This document shows, piece after piece, positions 8,235 to 15,645 of a stretch of 64,000 nt of DNA. How positions within the stretch are numbered: position 1 is the stretch's first letter; each line of letters begins with the position of its first letter. This DNA is from a virus: the IMG/VR virus record IMGVR_UViG_3300023115_001125, positions 1 through 64,000 of that record; one strand, 5' to 3'. The translations under genes and the position numbers were made by a program. The notes below the pieces were generated by a model. The model was given only the letters and a program-made list of their open reading frames with translations, was not told the DNA's origin and ran no database searches.

Positions 8235-8990
8235 TTATATTACATTATATTTAGGTTTTTGCGAAAAGTCAAGTTCTTTATTGGTCTCAATAAAGTCAAA
8301 AATATTAACTTTCGGCTTCCACCCTAAATTCTTTAAGACAGTTATATCGGCTGTATTGTCCATACGTTCATTGTCCTTAGTTGTTTGTTCAGGATCAATG
8401 TTTGCCAATTTAGTTAAATCTGTAAGTGCTACAGACGTTCCTGTACCAATATCAATTATTCCTTTGGTATCTGTTTTGATTAATAGTAGAATTGCGTTTA
8501 CAATATCACTGACGTGAATAAAATCTCTTTTATGGTTGGTAACGTAGGGGACATCGTTTCTTAGTAATCGAGGTATAAACATATTGGGCCTTGTCTGCTT
8601 GTTATTATATATAGTTGTAAATCGCATACCTAAACTGTTATCTGGCGCAATTTCTTCCATAACCTTTTTAGTCATCGCATAAGGATTTAAAAAAGGTTCT
8701 TTGGCTGTGCTAGAACTAGCATACAAAATTCTTGTGTTTGGAAAACTTTGAAAAATCTTTTTAGATGCTATAACATTATTTTCCCAAAACAGTTTTGGAT
8801 TATCAATGCTTCTTCGTAGTCCTGATTCTCCGGCAAGATGAATTACTAAATCAACATCAAAGTTTATTTCTAGATCAAGTATATCATTACCTTCTAGTCT
8901 ATCAATACCAATTACAAAATGTTCTTTTACTAACTCTGCATATAGTTCTTGACCTACTAAACCTTTATGTCCTGTTAGTAAAATTTTCAT
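8235..8990 (-). CDS. NAD-dependent epimerase/dehydratase (extended SDR)
   Basis: The 251-residue protein has the Rossmann signature LLTGHKGLVGQEL at residues 4-16 (GxxGxxG), VIHLAGES, the Ser-rich active strand ILYASSSTAKEP, and the catalytic YAMTKK (YxxxK). It resembles nucleotide-sugar epimerases/reductases, so it may supply an activated sugar for the glycosyltransferases of this genome. It is shorter than typical GalE/RfbD (about 300-340), so the C-terminal substrate domain is reduced. The start overlaps the glycosylase stop by ATGA. Confidence 0.82.
   Translation of the reverse strand: MKILLTGHKGLVGQELYAELVKEHFVIGIDRLEGNDILDLEINFDVDLVIHLAGESGLRRSIDNPKLFWENNVIASKKIFQSFPNTRILYASSSTAKEPFLNPYAMTKKVMEEIAPDNSLGMRFTTIYNNKQTRPNMFIPRLLRNDVPYVTNHKRDFIHVSDIVNAILLLIKTDTKGIIDIGTGTSVALTDLTKLANIDPEQTTKDNERMDNTADITVLKNLGWKPKVNIFDFIETNKELDFSQKPKYNVI
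8244..8272 (-). promoter_or_regulatory. sigma70-type early promoter for the sliding clamp
   Basis: Minus-strand TTGACT (8272-8267), 17-base spacer, TATAAT (8249-8244). The box pair lies inside the last codons of the epimerase gene, and transcription would start about 17 bases before the clamp ATG. Confidence 0.8.
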
Positions 8991-9376
8991 ACTAATTCCT
9001 CAGCAATGTATCTTTTTAATTCTTTGTCTTGCACATCTGTAGGTATTTCATTTTTATAAAAAAGTCTATAACTGTCAGAACCGTACTTACCAATACCGTA
9101 TAATTGTGTAGCATCTTCTCCATCCCAATCTTCAAATTGTTCGCTCATTCGATACAGTCTTTCTGCTCGAACACGTTGCATACCTAACGGCTTTAGCACA
9201 TCTTCAATTTCTTTTTTAGTAGCATATAGCAAACTACTATGTGTAGGCCAACGTCTAAAGAACTCTGTAAGTACAGGTTTAGTTTGACGCCTGTTTACCT
9301 GATTAAGACATATAACGCCAACCATATGTTGCCATACATTGTCGACTTGCTGTTGAACCATTAGATCATCACGCAT
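8987..9376 (-). CDS. HhH-GPD DNA glycosylase, MBD4-like
   Basis: I place the start at 9376 (MRDDLMVQQQ), where GGAAAGAG precedes the ATG, giving 129 residues. The core VICLNQVNRRQTKPVLTEFF, the helix-hairpin-helix region, and LYGIGKYGSDSYRLF match the catalytic domain of MBD4/endonuclease-III type glycosylases. The motif GIGKYGxDSYRIF carries the catalytic Asp. There is no Fe-S cluster motif. These enzymes remove T or U mispaired with G, or damaged bases. It may act on host or phage DNA, for example deaminated or modified bases in a phage that modifies its guanines. Confidence 0.75.
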   Translation of the reverse strand: MRDDLMVQQQVDNVWQHMVGVICLNQVNRRQTKPVLTEFFRRWPTHSSLLYATKKEIEDVLKPLGMQRVRAERLYRMSEQFEDWDGEDATQLYGIGKYGSDSYRLFYKNEIPTDVQDKELKRYIAEELV

Positions 9377-9698
9377 CGTATCTCTTTCCATCAAACACAC
9401 AAACAAAGTATAATTCTTCATCACCTGCGTGTACACGATGAAATACTCCGTCTTGAATTAGTACTGTATCGCCTGGATAAACACTAAACGTTTCATCATC
9501 AAGTTGCATATTACCTGTACCTTCGATAAACAAGTAAACTTCTTCTTGACCTTCGTGTTTATGTCCTGTTGTACTTTTATTAGGTCTTAATCTAGTACTA
9601 CTTACAATAAGATTTTTTAATCCTTTATTATCTTTTACAGTATAGCGGTCATCTTGTTTAACAACTTCACCGCCTATATCCCAGTTACCGAATTTCAT
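9369..9698 (-). CDS. Cupin_2 domain protein
   Basis: The 109-residue protein is a single small cupin. GHKHEGQEEVYLFIEGTGNM carries the first motif (H-x-H, Glu) and PGDTVLIQDGVFHRVHAG the second motif with its His. It resembles mannose-6-phosphate isomerase-type or sugar-binding cupins. Being next to a sugar epimerase gene, it could act in sugar-nucleotide metabolism, but the substrate is not determinable. It overlaps the DexA stop by 4 bases and the glycosylase start by 8. Confidence 0.78.
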   Translation of the reverse strand: MKFGNWDIGGEVVKQDDRYTVKDNKGLKNLIVSSTRLRPNKSTTGHKHEGQEEVYLFIEGTGNMQLDDETFSVYPGDTVLIQDGVFHRVHAGDEELYFVCVFDGKRYDA

Positions 9699-10237
9699 TT
9701 TTTCACTCCAAAATGTTTAAAGGTTGATTGGACACACTTTGCTTGATAATAACAATCTGCTAGTGCGTTGTGAGCCTCTTCTTGTATTGCCTTACGTGGA
9801 TCACTTGGCATCATACTAAATAGAGTTCTGCTGTCTCTAATTTGCCAATAGTTCCATGGGCAAGGTTTTCCTACTTGTTTGTATAAATTTTGTAGAATAG
9901 CGTAGTCAAACAACGGACCTTGACACCAAAGTTGGTCAAGTCCAACACACCATTTATTAATTGCTTTTGTAAGTGTATCCATGTTTACTCTATTCTCATG
10001 ATCACCAAATGCTTCGTCTTGAATATTTTGTTCTTGTCTACCCCACCAAGCAAGAGTATTATCATCAATTGAACGATTATACTTTTCTGATTGCTCTTCG
10101 ATATCACAACGTAGATATAATCCATCATGTGGCTCTGTATCAGAGTATGGATCAAACTTAATAGCACCAAGTGTAATAACTACACTATCTGGTTCTACAC
10201 CAAGTGTTTCTAAGTCTATCATTCCGTGAGTAGCCAT
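9695..10237 (-). CDS. dexA: DexA-like DnaQ-family 3'-5' exonuclease
   Basis: The 180-residue protein starts MATHGMIDLETLG with the ExoI Asp-x-Glu. It contains QGPLFDYAILQNLY (ExoII Asp) and HNALADCYYQA (ExoIII His-x4-Asp), matching the T4 exonuclease A (DexA) type of DEDDh nuclease. In T4, DexA degrades host DNA or processes ends. The ATG directly follows the polymerase stop, with GGAG in the polymerase coding end as its ribosome site, so it is coupled to gp43. Confidence 0.85.
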   Translation of the reverse strand: MATHGMIDLETLGVEPDSVVITLGAIKFDPYSDTEPHDGLYLRCDIEEQSEKYNRSIDDNTLAWWGRQEQNIQDEAFGDHENRVNMDTLTKAINKWCVGLDQLWCQGPLFDYAILQNLYKQVGKPCPWNYWQIRDSRTLFSMMPSDPRKAIQEEAHNALADCYYQAKCVQSTFKHFGVKK

Positions 10238-12907
10238 TTATTCTCCAAAGTCAAATAAATTGTTAAACGTATTTTTCTGTTGTGTACTACTTAGATCATA
10301 ATCCAACACACCGATAAGGTTATCTAGTTTATTATCAATAATAGTACCTTCCATAGCATCGTCATCAAATGGAAGTTCTTTAAACCAGTCCGGCAAACGT
10401 AGTTCATCTGTAGGATATGCAACACTTGTATACCCTAATGGATTCTGTTTTAGTTTACAAACAATAACTTTCATACCATCTACAATTTCTTGCGAGTATT
10501 TGTCACCGTTCATTTTCTTCAGTGTATTCCAATTGATACTTGCTCGAACGTGACCAGGCATATTTGTTTTGCCATCACGTTGTTCTTTTCGTAAGTATTC
10601 ACCAATCTTGTTTGCACGTTTAGGCGAACCTTTTTCAAAGCCAGGACGTATTTTAAATTCAGTTCTAAATTCTGTAATACGATCTAATACTTCTTTTTCA
10701 GATGCTTCTTTTAAAACCATAAGTAATAGTTCACTTAAAAATTCCTGCATAAACACAGGAGTATCTGAACGTTTAAGATCAAGACCCATTGCTTTTACTT
10801 TACCTGGCTTGCCATCAACATCTTTACGTTCACCTTCTTCATCATATACAAGTGCCGCATAACGTTTCTTTGTAATGTATAATCCTGTTTCAGCAACAAT
10901 TTCTCTACCTGCCGCAATAACATCTGAACGACTCTTTGGACAGTGAAATGCCTTTGCCATAAAGGCTTCAAAAGAACTGTTTGCTTCATCGCATACTTGG
11001 TCATAAAGTTTAATTACACTTTCTTTAGTCCACGGTATTTGACCTTCTTCAATTTCTTTCTTAAGAACTGGATATGCACTAAAGTACACAGAGTCAGTAT
11101 CACCATAGATAACACTTTCGCCTACGTGATCATATGTACCTGTAATAACTTTGTTTACTTCAGCGGCCATATGTTTTGCAATTTGTCTACCTGTTAGTGT
11201 AGTTGATTGTCCTATCCTCGGGTCAAAAAATCTGCAACCAGGATTAAGAATGGCCCCGTAAAGAGAGTTAAGATTAATCTTTTTAACAAGTTGCCTTTTG
11301 TCCCAAAATGCAATTTCAATTTTGTTTCCTGCATCAATTGCCTTCTTCTTCATTGCTTGGAGTTCTTTACGTTCAGCATACCAACGTTTTAGTAGTCCTG
11401 GAATAACACCATCAAACTCGGTTGTAAGTATTGTTCCGTTTGCTGTAAGCATCCAAGGGTTATTGCTATCAAAGATAATTTTATGAACTTCTGCCGCACT
11501 ATATACTTCAGGTTCTTTACCTTCCCAGTCTACAGTAATGTCAAAGTCTTTTCTCTTTTCCATAACTGCATCATATTCTAATGTTCCAAACTTACCTTCC
11601 CAAGCACCTGCAAATGATTTCTTTTGCAATGTCATTGCTTCTTCTAAGTATGCTTGTGTGTGATCAGGACGTAGTTGTCCAACGATAGTTGCTGGATCCA
11701 TATTCAATGCACGAATCACAGATGGATATAGTGAATTCAAGTCCATCGAACCAATCCACTTGTGTACACCTTTTTTAGGAAATGCAACATAAGCACCTGC
11801 CGCAGGATCACTACCTGGTTCACGTTTTGTCCTGTTAGGAACTTGTAGTCCTCTGTGATGTGCTTCGTTAATAATTGCTTGTTCTGTAACTGCTACCGCA
11901 CCCATTGTGGTCTGTAGCAAAACCGTATTTGCGTGTGCTAGTTCATTTGATAGGTCAATGAACTTTAGTTTTTGGTCCAACTTGTCCAGTAGTGCAACGT
12001 CTTGTCGGTTGTATTCGATGAACTTTCTGAAATCATTGTTATAAAGTTGATCGAGCGTACCTTCGTAAACAGTTTTGTTTTCGCCGACTTCCATTTCACC
12101 AATGGCATCAAGTCTGTAAGTATGTCTTTCTTCATATGTGTATTTACGATATAATTCCAAACTATCTAAATGCACTCTGCCTACTAGGTCATAGGTTTGT
12201 GCTGTTTTACCAAACTTTTCATACTCACGTTTTTTAGGAAGTTGTTTCCATAAACAAAAACGTCTTGTATCATCTTTGCTTAGTACACGAGCAACACGAT
12301 TAACTGTGTAAGGAATATCATAACCTTCACTGTTCCAACCACTTAGTATATCTGCATCTTGAATAATATCTAAGAATGCTTCAAGCATATCGCCTTCGTT
12401 ATCATACAAGTATGTGTTTGGAAATTCTTTTACTTCTTCTTTTGCTTGTTCCATTGTCAAACCTTTAGGCGGCATTGCAAATGTAACAAGACTATCTAGC
12501 CATTGTAAGTGTACTGTAATTGCAGTAATTGGCATAAATGGATCGCTTGGATCTGCGAATCCACGTTCTGGATCAAAGTCAGTCTCAATGTCAAAGAAGC
12601 AAACATTTAGTTTTGGAGCATCAACGTTTAAATAATTTTCACTTAAACATTGGAATATAGGATTAATATCACTTTCAAACAGTTCTTTGTTTTGATTAAT
12701 AGCAAGTTCTTTTCTAAATTGCTTTGTATTTTTTGCTACAATACGTGATAACGGATCGCCAAAGATACTTTTATACTTTCCTCTTTGGTCTTTATAATAG
12801 AATGTATATTTAATTGGATATTCTGTAAGGTGTCGCTTACCGTCTTTTCGTTCTACTACACGAATAATATCTTGGTCGCGATCAAAGATTGCATCTACAT
12901 AACTCAT
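10238..12907 (-). CDS. 43: DNA polymerase, family B (T4 gp43-like)
   Basis: The 889-residue protein has all expected motifs. The proofreading exonuclease shows FFDIET (D106, E108), GWNSEGYD (D197) and YNRQD (Y299, D303). The polymerase shows motif A DLNSLYPS at 389-396, motif B around KKINLNSLYG at 542-551 and motif C YGDTDS (D603, D605). The C-terminal peptide NLFDFGE resembles the T4 polymerase tail that binds the sliding clamp. The length is close to T4 gp43 (898). A hairpin lies immediately before the ribosome site, matching the location of the translational autoregulation operator known for T4/RB69 gp43. Confidence 0.95.
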   Translation of the reverse strand: MSYVDAIFDRDQDIIRVVERKDGKRHLTEYPIKYTFYYKDQRGKYKSIFGDPLSRIVAKNTKQFRKELAINQNKELFESDINPIFQCLSENYLNVDAPKLNVCFFDIETDFDPERGFADPSDPFMPITAITVHLQWLDSLVTFAMPPKGLTMEQAKEEVKEFPNTYLYDNEGDMLEAFLDIIQDADILSGWNSEGYDIPYTVNRVARVLSKDDTRRFCLWKQLPKKREYEKFGKTAQTYDLVGRVHLDSLELYRKYTYEERHTYRLDAIGEMEVGENKTVYEGTLDQLYNNDFRKFIEYNRQDVALLDKLDQKLKFIDLSNELAHANTVLLQTTMGAVAVTEQAIINEAHHRGLQVPNRTKREPGSDPAAGAYVAFPKKGVHKWIGSMDLNSLYPSVIRALNMDPATIVGQLRPDHTQAYLEEAMTLQKKSFAGAWEGKFGTLEYDAVMEKRKDFDITVDWEGKEPEVYSAAEVHKIIFDSNNPWMLTANGTILTTEFDGVIPGLLKRWYAERKELQAMKKKAIDAGNKIEIAFWDKRQLVKKINLNSLYGAILNPGCRFFDPRIGQSTTLTGRQIAKHMAAEVNKVITGTYDHVGESVIYGDTDSVYFSAYPVLKKEIEEGQIPWTKESVIKLYDQVCDEANSSFEAFMAKAFHCPKSRSDVIAAGREIVAETGLYITKKRYAALVYDEEGERKDVDGKPGKVKAMGLDLKRSDTPVFMQEFLSELLLMVLKEASEKEVLDRITEFRTEFKIRPGFEKGSPKRANKIGEYLRKEQRDGKTNMPGHVRASINWNTLKKMNGDKYSQEIVDGMKVIVCKLKQNPLGYTSVAYPTDELRLPDWFKELPFDDDAMEGTIIDNKLDNLIGVLDYDLSSTQQKNTFNNLFDFGE

Positions 12908-12918
12908 TTTTTCTCCTG

Positions 12919-12940
12919 TTTGTCACTTCAGGCTGACAAA
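12919..12940 (-). promoter_or_regulatory. Hairpin before gene 43 ribosome site; probable translational operator
   Basis: On the transcript strand a perfect 7-bp stem (TTTGTCA / TGACAAA) encloses the 8-base loop GCCTGAAG. It ends immediately before the ACAGGAG ribosome-binding site (12917-12912) and the ATG at 12907. T4-family gp43 represses its own translation by binding a hairpin in this position. The placement here is direct observation; the function is inference from that family. Confidence 0.7.
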
Positions 12941-12954
12941 TACCAACTAATCGT

Positions 12955-13230
12955 TTACTGGCCGATAACACCATACAAATGTTTAAAAATGCCTACTAAG
13001 TATATAATTGTTAGTACGCCGTTTAAAACTATTAATGACTTCTCTTTCCAAAGTATTCCAACTACTGTCCAAATAGTAGATGCAATACCAAATCCGTATG
13101 TAGCATAAACTTGATTATCTAAAGCAGATAACGTAGTTGCCGCTAATAGCAAGACAGCAGTTGCCACCCATGCTAACGGTTGGTAGGGTTTAGTCTGTAC
13201 TTCCTTGTTGTTTAAAGTATTCTTTATCAT
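12955..13230 (-). CDS. Small integral membrane protein
   Basis: The 91-residue protein has three predicted hydrophobic spans: about 18-36 (LAWVATAVLLLAATTLSA), 46-60 and 66-85. The short loops between them are polar. It is similar in size and span pattern to the gene at 13507-13788, so the two may be distant paralogues resembling a half transporter of the PnuC kind, but no PnuC motif is certain. It starts within the end of the HAD gene, and AAGG precedes the ATG. Confidence 0.65.
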   Translation of the reverse strand: MIKNTLNNKEVQTKPYQPLAWVATAVLLLAATTLSALDNQVYATYGFGIASTIWTVVGILWKEKSLIVLNGVLTIIYLVGIFKHLYGVIGQ

Positions 13231-13501
13231 TTATTGCCTTATCATCTATCCAAATATCATAATGTGGTTTGCCAAATCTTACACTAGTAAATTTAACTCC
13301 CCAGCCTTTAAGTTGTTTCATTGTAAAGTCTTGCCAATCTTTGCCTGATACTGCACCTCGTGCAGTCCAATAATGAATGTCATGGCCTTCATCAAACAAC
13401 TTATTAAAGTGAGCGATTCTATCTAAATCGGGTTCACTTTTTTCATAATTACTATCGTTAGTATAGCAGATTGTGTTGTCAATGTCAACCATATATTTCA
13501 T
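13190..13501 (-). CDS. HAD-superfamily phosphatase
   Basis: The 103-residue protein is a minimal HAD enzyme. MVDIDNTICYT (DxDxT, residues 4-14) supplies the nucleophile, YWTARG motif II, and KPHYDIWIDDKA motifs III/IV. It resembles capsular-polysaccharide or nucleotide-type small HAD phosphatases found in phages. The substrate is unknown. It lies in a short operon with two small membrane proteins and the DsbA-like gene. Confidence 0.8.
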   Translation of the reverse strand: MKYMVDIDNTICYTNDSNYEKSEPDLDRIAHFNKLFDEGHDIHYWTARGAVSGKDWQDFTMKQLKGWGVKFTSVRFGKPHYDIWIDDKAINDKEYFKQQGSTD

Positions 13502-13506
13502 CTATT

Positions 13507-13788
13507 TTACCACCATCCCATTGCTACGCCAAATCCAAAAATGTTTACACTAAGAAAGTAGTAAACCATTACTAATGGCCATGCAAGTTTTCGTCTTGTA
13601 TATGTAAAAATTGCTAGTGCTGAACCTAGCATAAATCCTGGATAAACAATACGCATATCCGGGTCAGCGGCATTAATGGCTAGAGTCATACTTGCACCTA
13701 TAGTAACTAAGGTACCTATCATTTCTAACCAAAATGCTAAAGGGTCTTGTTTTTTTGCTTCTTTCCAGAAGTTGATAATTTTATTCAT
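13507..13788 (-). CDS. Small integral membrane protein
   Basis: The 93-residue protein begins with a short amphipathic N-terminus (MNKIINFWKEAKKQDPLAFW). It has three hydrophobic spans: about 20-38, 48-62 and 69-91. The pattern is like that of the neighbouring 91-residue membrane protein. I recognise no family; it might be a transporter subunit or a membrane remodelling protein. It starts right at the stop of the DsbA-like gene. Confidence 0.65.
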   Translation of the reverse strand: MNKIINFWKEAKKQDPLAFWLEMIGTLVTIGASMTLAINAADPDMRIVYPGFMLGSALAIFTYTRRKLAWPLVMVYYFLSVNIFGFGVAMGWW

Positions 13789-14051
13789 TATAGTTTATCA
13801 CGTCCTACAGTAACAATCAATGTTTCTAGGTCGTCAAAATCATCAGCAACTTTACCCCATTCACCTTTTTGTGCAATCTTAATTGCTTTGTTAATTAGTG
13901 ATGGTTTAATGTTTAGTTCTTCTGCAACTGCTTTAACAGTATCTTTCAAACCTTCTTGTAAGTCTGAAATTTCTTGAAGTACTGTTACGCCTTCGTTAAC
14001 CAATCTTTCTAGTTTGGCTTTTTCGTCTGCGCCGTAAGTTCGGTCACTCAT
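13788..14051 (-). CDS. DsbA-like double-stranded DNA-binding protein (T4-type)
   Basis: The 87-residue, mostly helical protein has the size and helical pattern of T4 DsbA: LVNEGVTVLQEISDLQEGLKD, then VAEELNIKPSLINKAIKIA, then an acidic C-terminal segment. T4 DsbA binds DNA near late promoters and modestly stimulates late transcription. The assignment rests on pattern and length, so it is moderate. It has its own near-perfect sigma70-type promoter and an AGGAG site, and it leads an operon that runs towards the polymerase. Confidence 0.55.
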   Translation of the reverse strand: MSDRTYGADEKAKLERLVNEGVTVLQEISDLQEGLKDTVKAVAEELNIKPSLINKAIKIAQKGEWGKVADDFDDLETLIVTVGRDKL

Positions 14052-14076
14052 TTGTTTCTCCTATGTTATAATGTGT

Positions 14077-14105
14077 ATTATATATTCGTTTGTTCTTAAT
14101 GTCAA
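14077..14105 (-). promoter_or_regulatory. Consensus sigma70-type early promoter for the DsbA-like operon
   Basis: TTGACA (14105-14100), 17 bases, TATAAT (14082-14077) on the minus strand: a perfect match to the sigma70 consensus. The -35 box overlaps the stop region of the oxygenase gene upstream, and the leader is about 19 bases. Confidence 0.85.
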
Positions 14106-14638
14106 GTCGCTTGTGGTCTTTCCATAGTCAAATTGCCACTAACAATAACTCGTTCAAAATCTGTTTCTTGAATTGGTACCATGTGTGTTACCCAACCAGG
14201 AAAAATAACAATAAGACCTGGTTCGGGTTGAATGGCTCTTTCAGCAGTTGGAAATACTAAAGGAGCACATTCTTCCGAAGCATCAACATAATAACAAAAA
14301 CTCCAAAGTGCTGGATGATGGGCGTGTGGTAGGGTTTCACCTCCTCTTTTATAAATTGCACCCCAGCAATCTGTTGCATAAAAATTTCCTTGTGGTACTG
14401 GATCTAATCCTTCTTCCAAAAGTTCTATAGCAAAGTCAATAATTTTTTTGAAATGCGGATTGTCATACATAGTCCAACGTGTCATATCCGCTTTGACATT
14501 TGTTTTATGGTATTGTTGATCACCTTGTTCCTTAATACAAGAAATAAGGTCTGCTTTGATAGATTCCTTTTCGTGGAACATACCAGTAAAAATATTCGCT
14601 CGTTCTTTAAACTCAAAAGTTTGAATATGTGGTACCAT
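14102..14638 (-). CDS. 2OG-Fe(II) oxygenase (2OG-FeII_Oxy_5-like)
   Basis: The 178-residue protein shows LPHAHHPALWSFCYYVDASE as the first metal-binding region, IVIFPGWVTHMVP with the distal His, and ERVIVSGNL with the 2-oxoglutarate-binding Arg. The N-terminal HIQTFEFKERANIF is typical of this phage subfamily. No ribosome site precedes the ATG at 14638. Instead a CATAAATA late-type box ends 5 bases before it, which would give a leaderless late transcript. Confidence 0.8.
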   Translation of the reverse strand: MVPHIQTFEFKERANIFTGMFHEKESIKADLISCIKEQGDQQYHKTNVKADMTRWTMYDNPHFKKIIDFAIELLEEGLDPVPQGNFYATDCWGAIYKRGGETLPHAHHPALWSFCYYVDASEECAPLVFPTAERAIQPEPGLIVIFPGWVTHMVPIQETDFERVIVSGNLTMERPQAT

Positions 14639-14643
14639 GCAAA

Positions 14644-14651
14644 TATTTATG
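14644..14651 (-). promoter_or_regulatory. Late promoter box (CATAAATA), 5 bases before ATG
   Basis: One mismatch from the T4 late consensus TATAAATA. It lies on the minus strand with only TTTGC between it and the ATG at 14638. Confidence 0.5.
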
Positions 14652-14656
14652 ATATG

Positions 14657-15307
14657 CTAGGTGTCTAAGGTTTCGTTGCGGTCCTTGTAGTGCCACTCGT
14701 CTGTGTGTCCTACACTCCACTTAGGAGTATTTTCAACTGTGTAGTTTTGGGTGCATACTTTGAAGTCTGGTGTTTTACGATCAGTTGGAACAAGACTTTG
14801 ATCTGTAAACACTACTCTGTTATTTGGTTGTGCGGCAAATTGTCCGTTGTCTAATTTAATTACATTAAATGATTTGTGTTCTGGATCGTGTTCTGCAAAG
14901 TTTTGATTAAGAGCAGTTTTATCTCTATGACAATTATCAATAGTAAAAAGATATTCACCTTTATGCATTTTACGATCTTTGCCAAAAAATTCACAATCAC
15001 TTAGCATAGGCTTTTTAATTACTGTAATATCGTAATCAAAGCAATCCCAAATCTGTAGTGTATCTAAAGGAAGTTGTTCGCTATGTAAGTAATCTTCTTT
15101 CCAAACAAACGCACTAAGAGGTAATTTATCGTATAATGCACCGTACTCTGTTAGTAGTGTTTCAAAATATAATGCTCTACCTTCTATACTTTTAACACTA
15201 ATCCATAACCCAGGAGTAACTTCTCCGTGACCTTTTTGATGGTCATATAAGAATTCCTTCTTTACAAAAACTTCGATAGGTGGTAGGTTATGAACTAAAA
15301 AGGCCAT
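14657..15307 (-). CDS. Conserved hypothetical T4-like phage protein
   Basis: The 216-residue protein begins MAFLVHNLPPIEVFVKKEFL and has a WISVKSIEGRALYFETLL segment. I recall similar proteins in marine T4-like phages, but I do not know a function. No transmembrane or nucleic-acid motif is visible. An AGGAGAA ribosome site precedes the ATG, and a weak late-type box (ACTAAATA) lies upstream. Its place at the start of the late head-protein-like block suggests a virion or assembly role, but this is inference. Confidence 0.65.
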   Translation of the reverse strand: MAFLVHNLPPIEVFVKKEFLYDHQKGHGEVTPGLWISVKSIEGRALYFETLLTEYGALYDKLPLSAFVWKEDYLHSEQLPLDTLQIWDCFDYDITVIKKPMLSDCEFFGKDRKMHKGEYLFTIDNCHRDKTALNQNFAEHDPEHKSFNVIKLDNGQFAAQPNNRVVFTDQSLVPTDRKTPDFKVCTQNYTVENTPKWSVGHTDEWHYKDRNETLDT

Positions 15308-15333
15308 ATGTTCTCCTAGGTTAATACTAGAGT

Positions 15334-15341
15334 TATTTAGT
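15334..15341 (-). promoter_or_regulatory. Weak late-type promoter box (ACTAAATA)
   Basis: Minus-strand match to the last six bases of the T4 late box, about 27 bases upstream of the ATG at 15307. It is weaker than the GATAAATA boxes nearby. Confidence 0.35.
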
Positions 15342-15645
15342 TATTTTTGCTTTGAACTTTTGCTAGATAGTCACGAAACAGTGAGCCATGTTCACCGCGA
15401 ATATCTTCTGGTTCTTTTGGAGAGTGCATACCGCCACCAGCGTCAGTAGTAACTGCTTCAATGTCAGCATACTGTTCTTTTGGTGCATTTGCAACAGATC
15501 CACATCCGCAATCATCGTCGGGAATTAAATCCTTTACTTGATCAAAACGTCGGTCATCATCTGTTTTGTTAATAGTAATATCTATTTTAGGTTGTTCAGC
15601 ATCGATAATATCTAAAAAGCCTCTAATAAGATCTGCTATTCTCAT
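15337..15645 (-). CDS. Hypothetical protein of the late head-type block
   Basis: The 102-residue protein begins with an amphipathic helix (MRIADLIRGFLDII), like others in this block. A polar, acidic region with DDDCGCGSV follows, and the C-terminus is HGSLFRDYLAKVQSKNN. No family is known to me. It overlaps the start of the larger downstream-reading neighbour by 4 bases. The N-terminal helix resembles short capsid-targeting peptides, but no clear (L/I)xE cleavage site is present. Confidence 0.6.
   Translation of the reverse strand: MRIADLIRGFLDIIDAEQPKIDITINKTDDDRRFDQVKDLIPDDDCGCGSVANAPKEQYADIEAVTTDAGGGMHSPKEPEDIRGEHGSLFRDYLAKVQSKNN

Noticed and set aside
13460-13488. TTGACA-17-TATACT match at the start of the HAD gene
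   Set aside because: It is produced by codons of the catalytic motif VDIDNTICYT, which must be translated. No start codon follows that would make sense of it.
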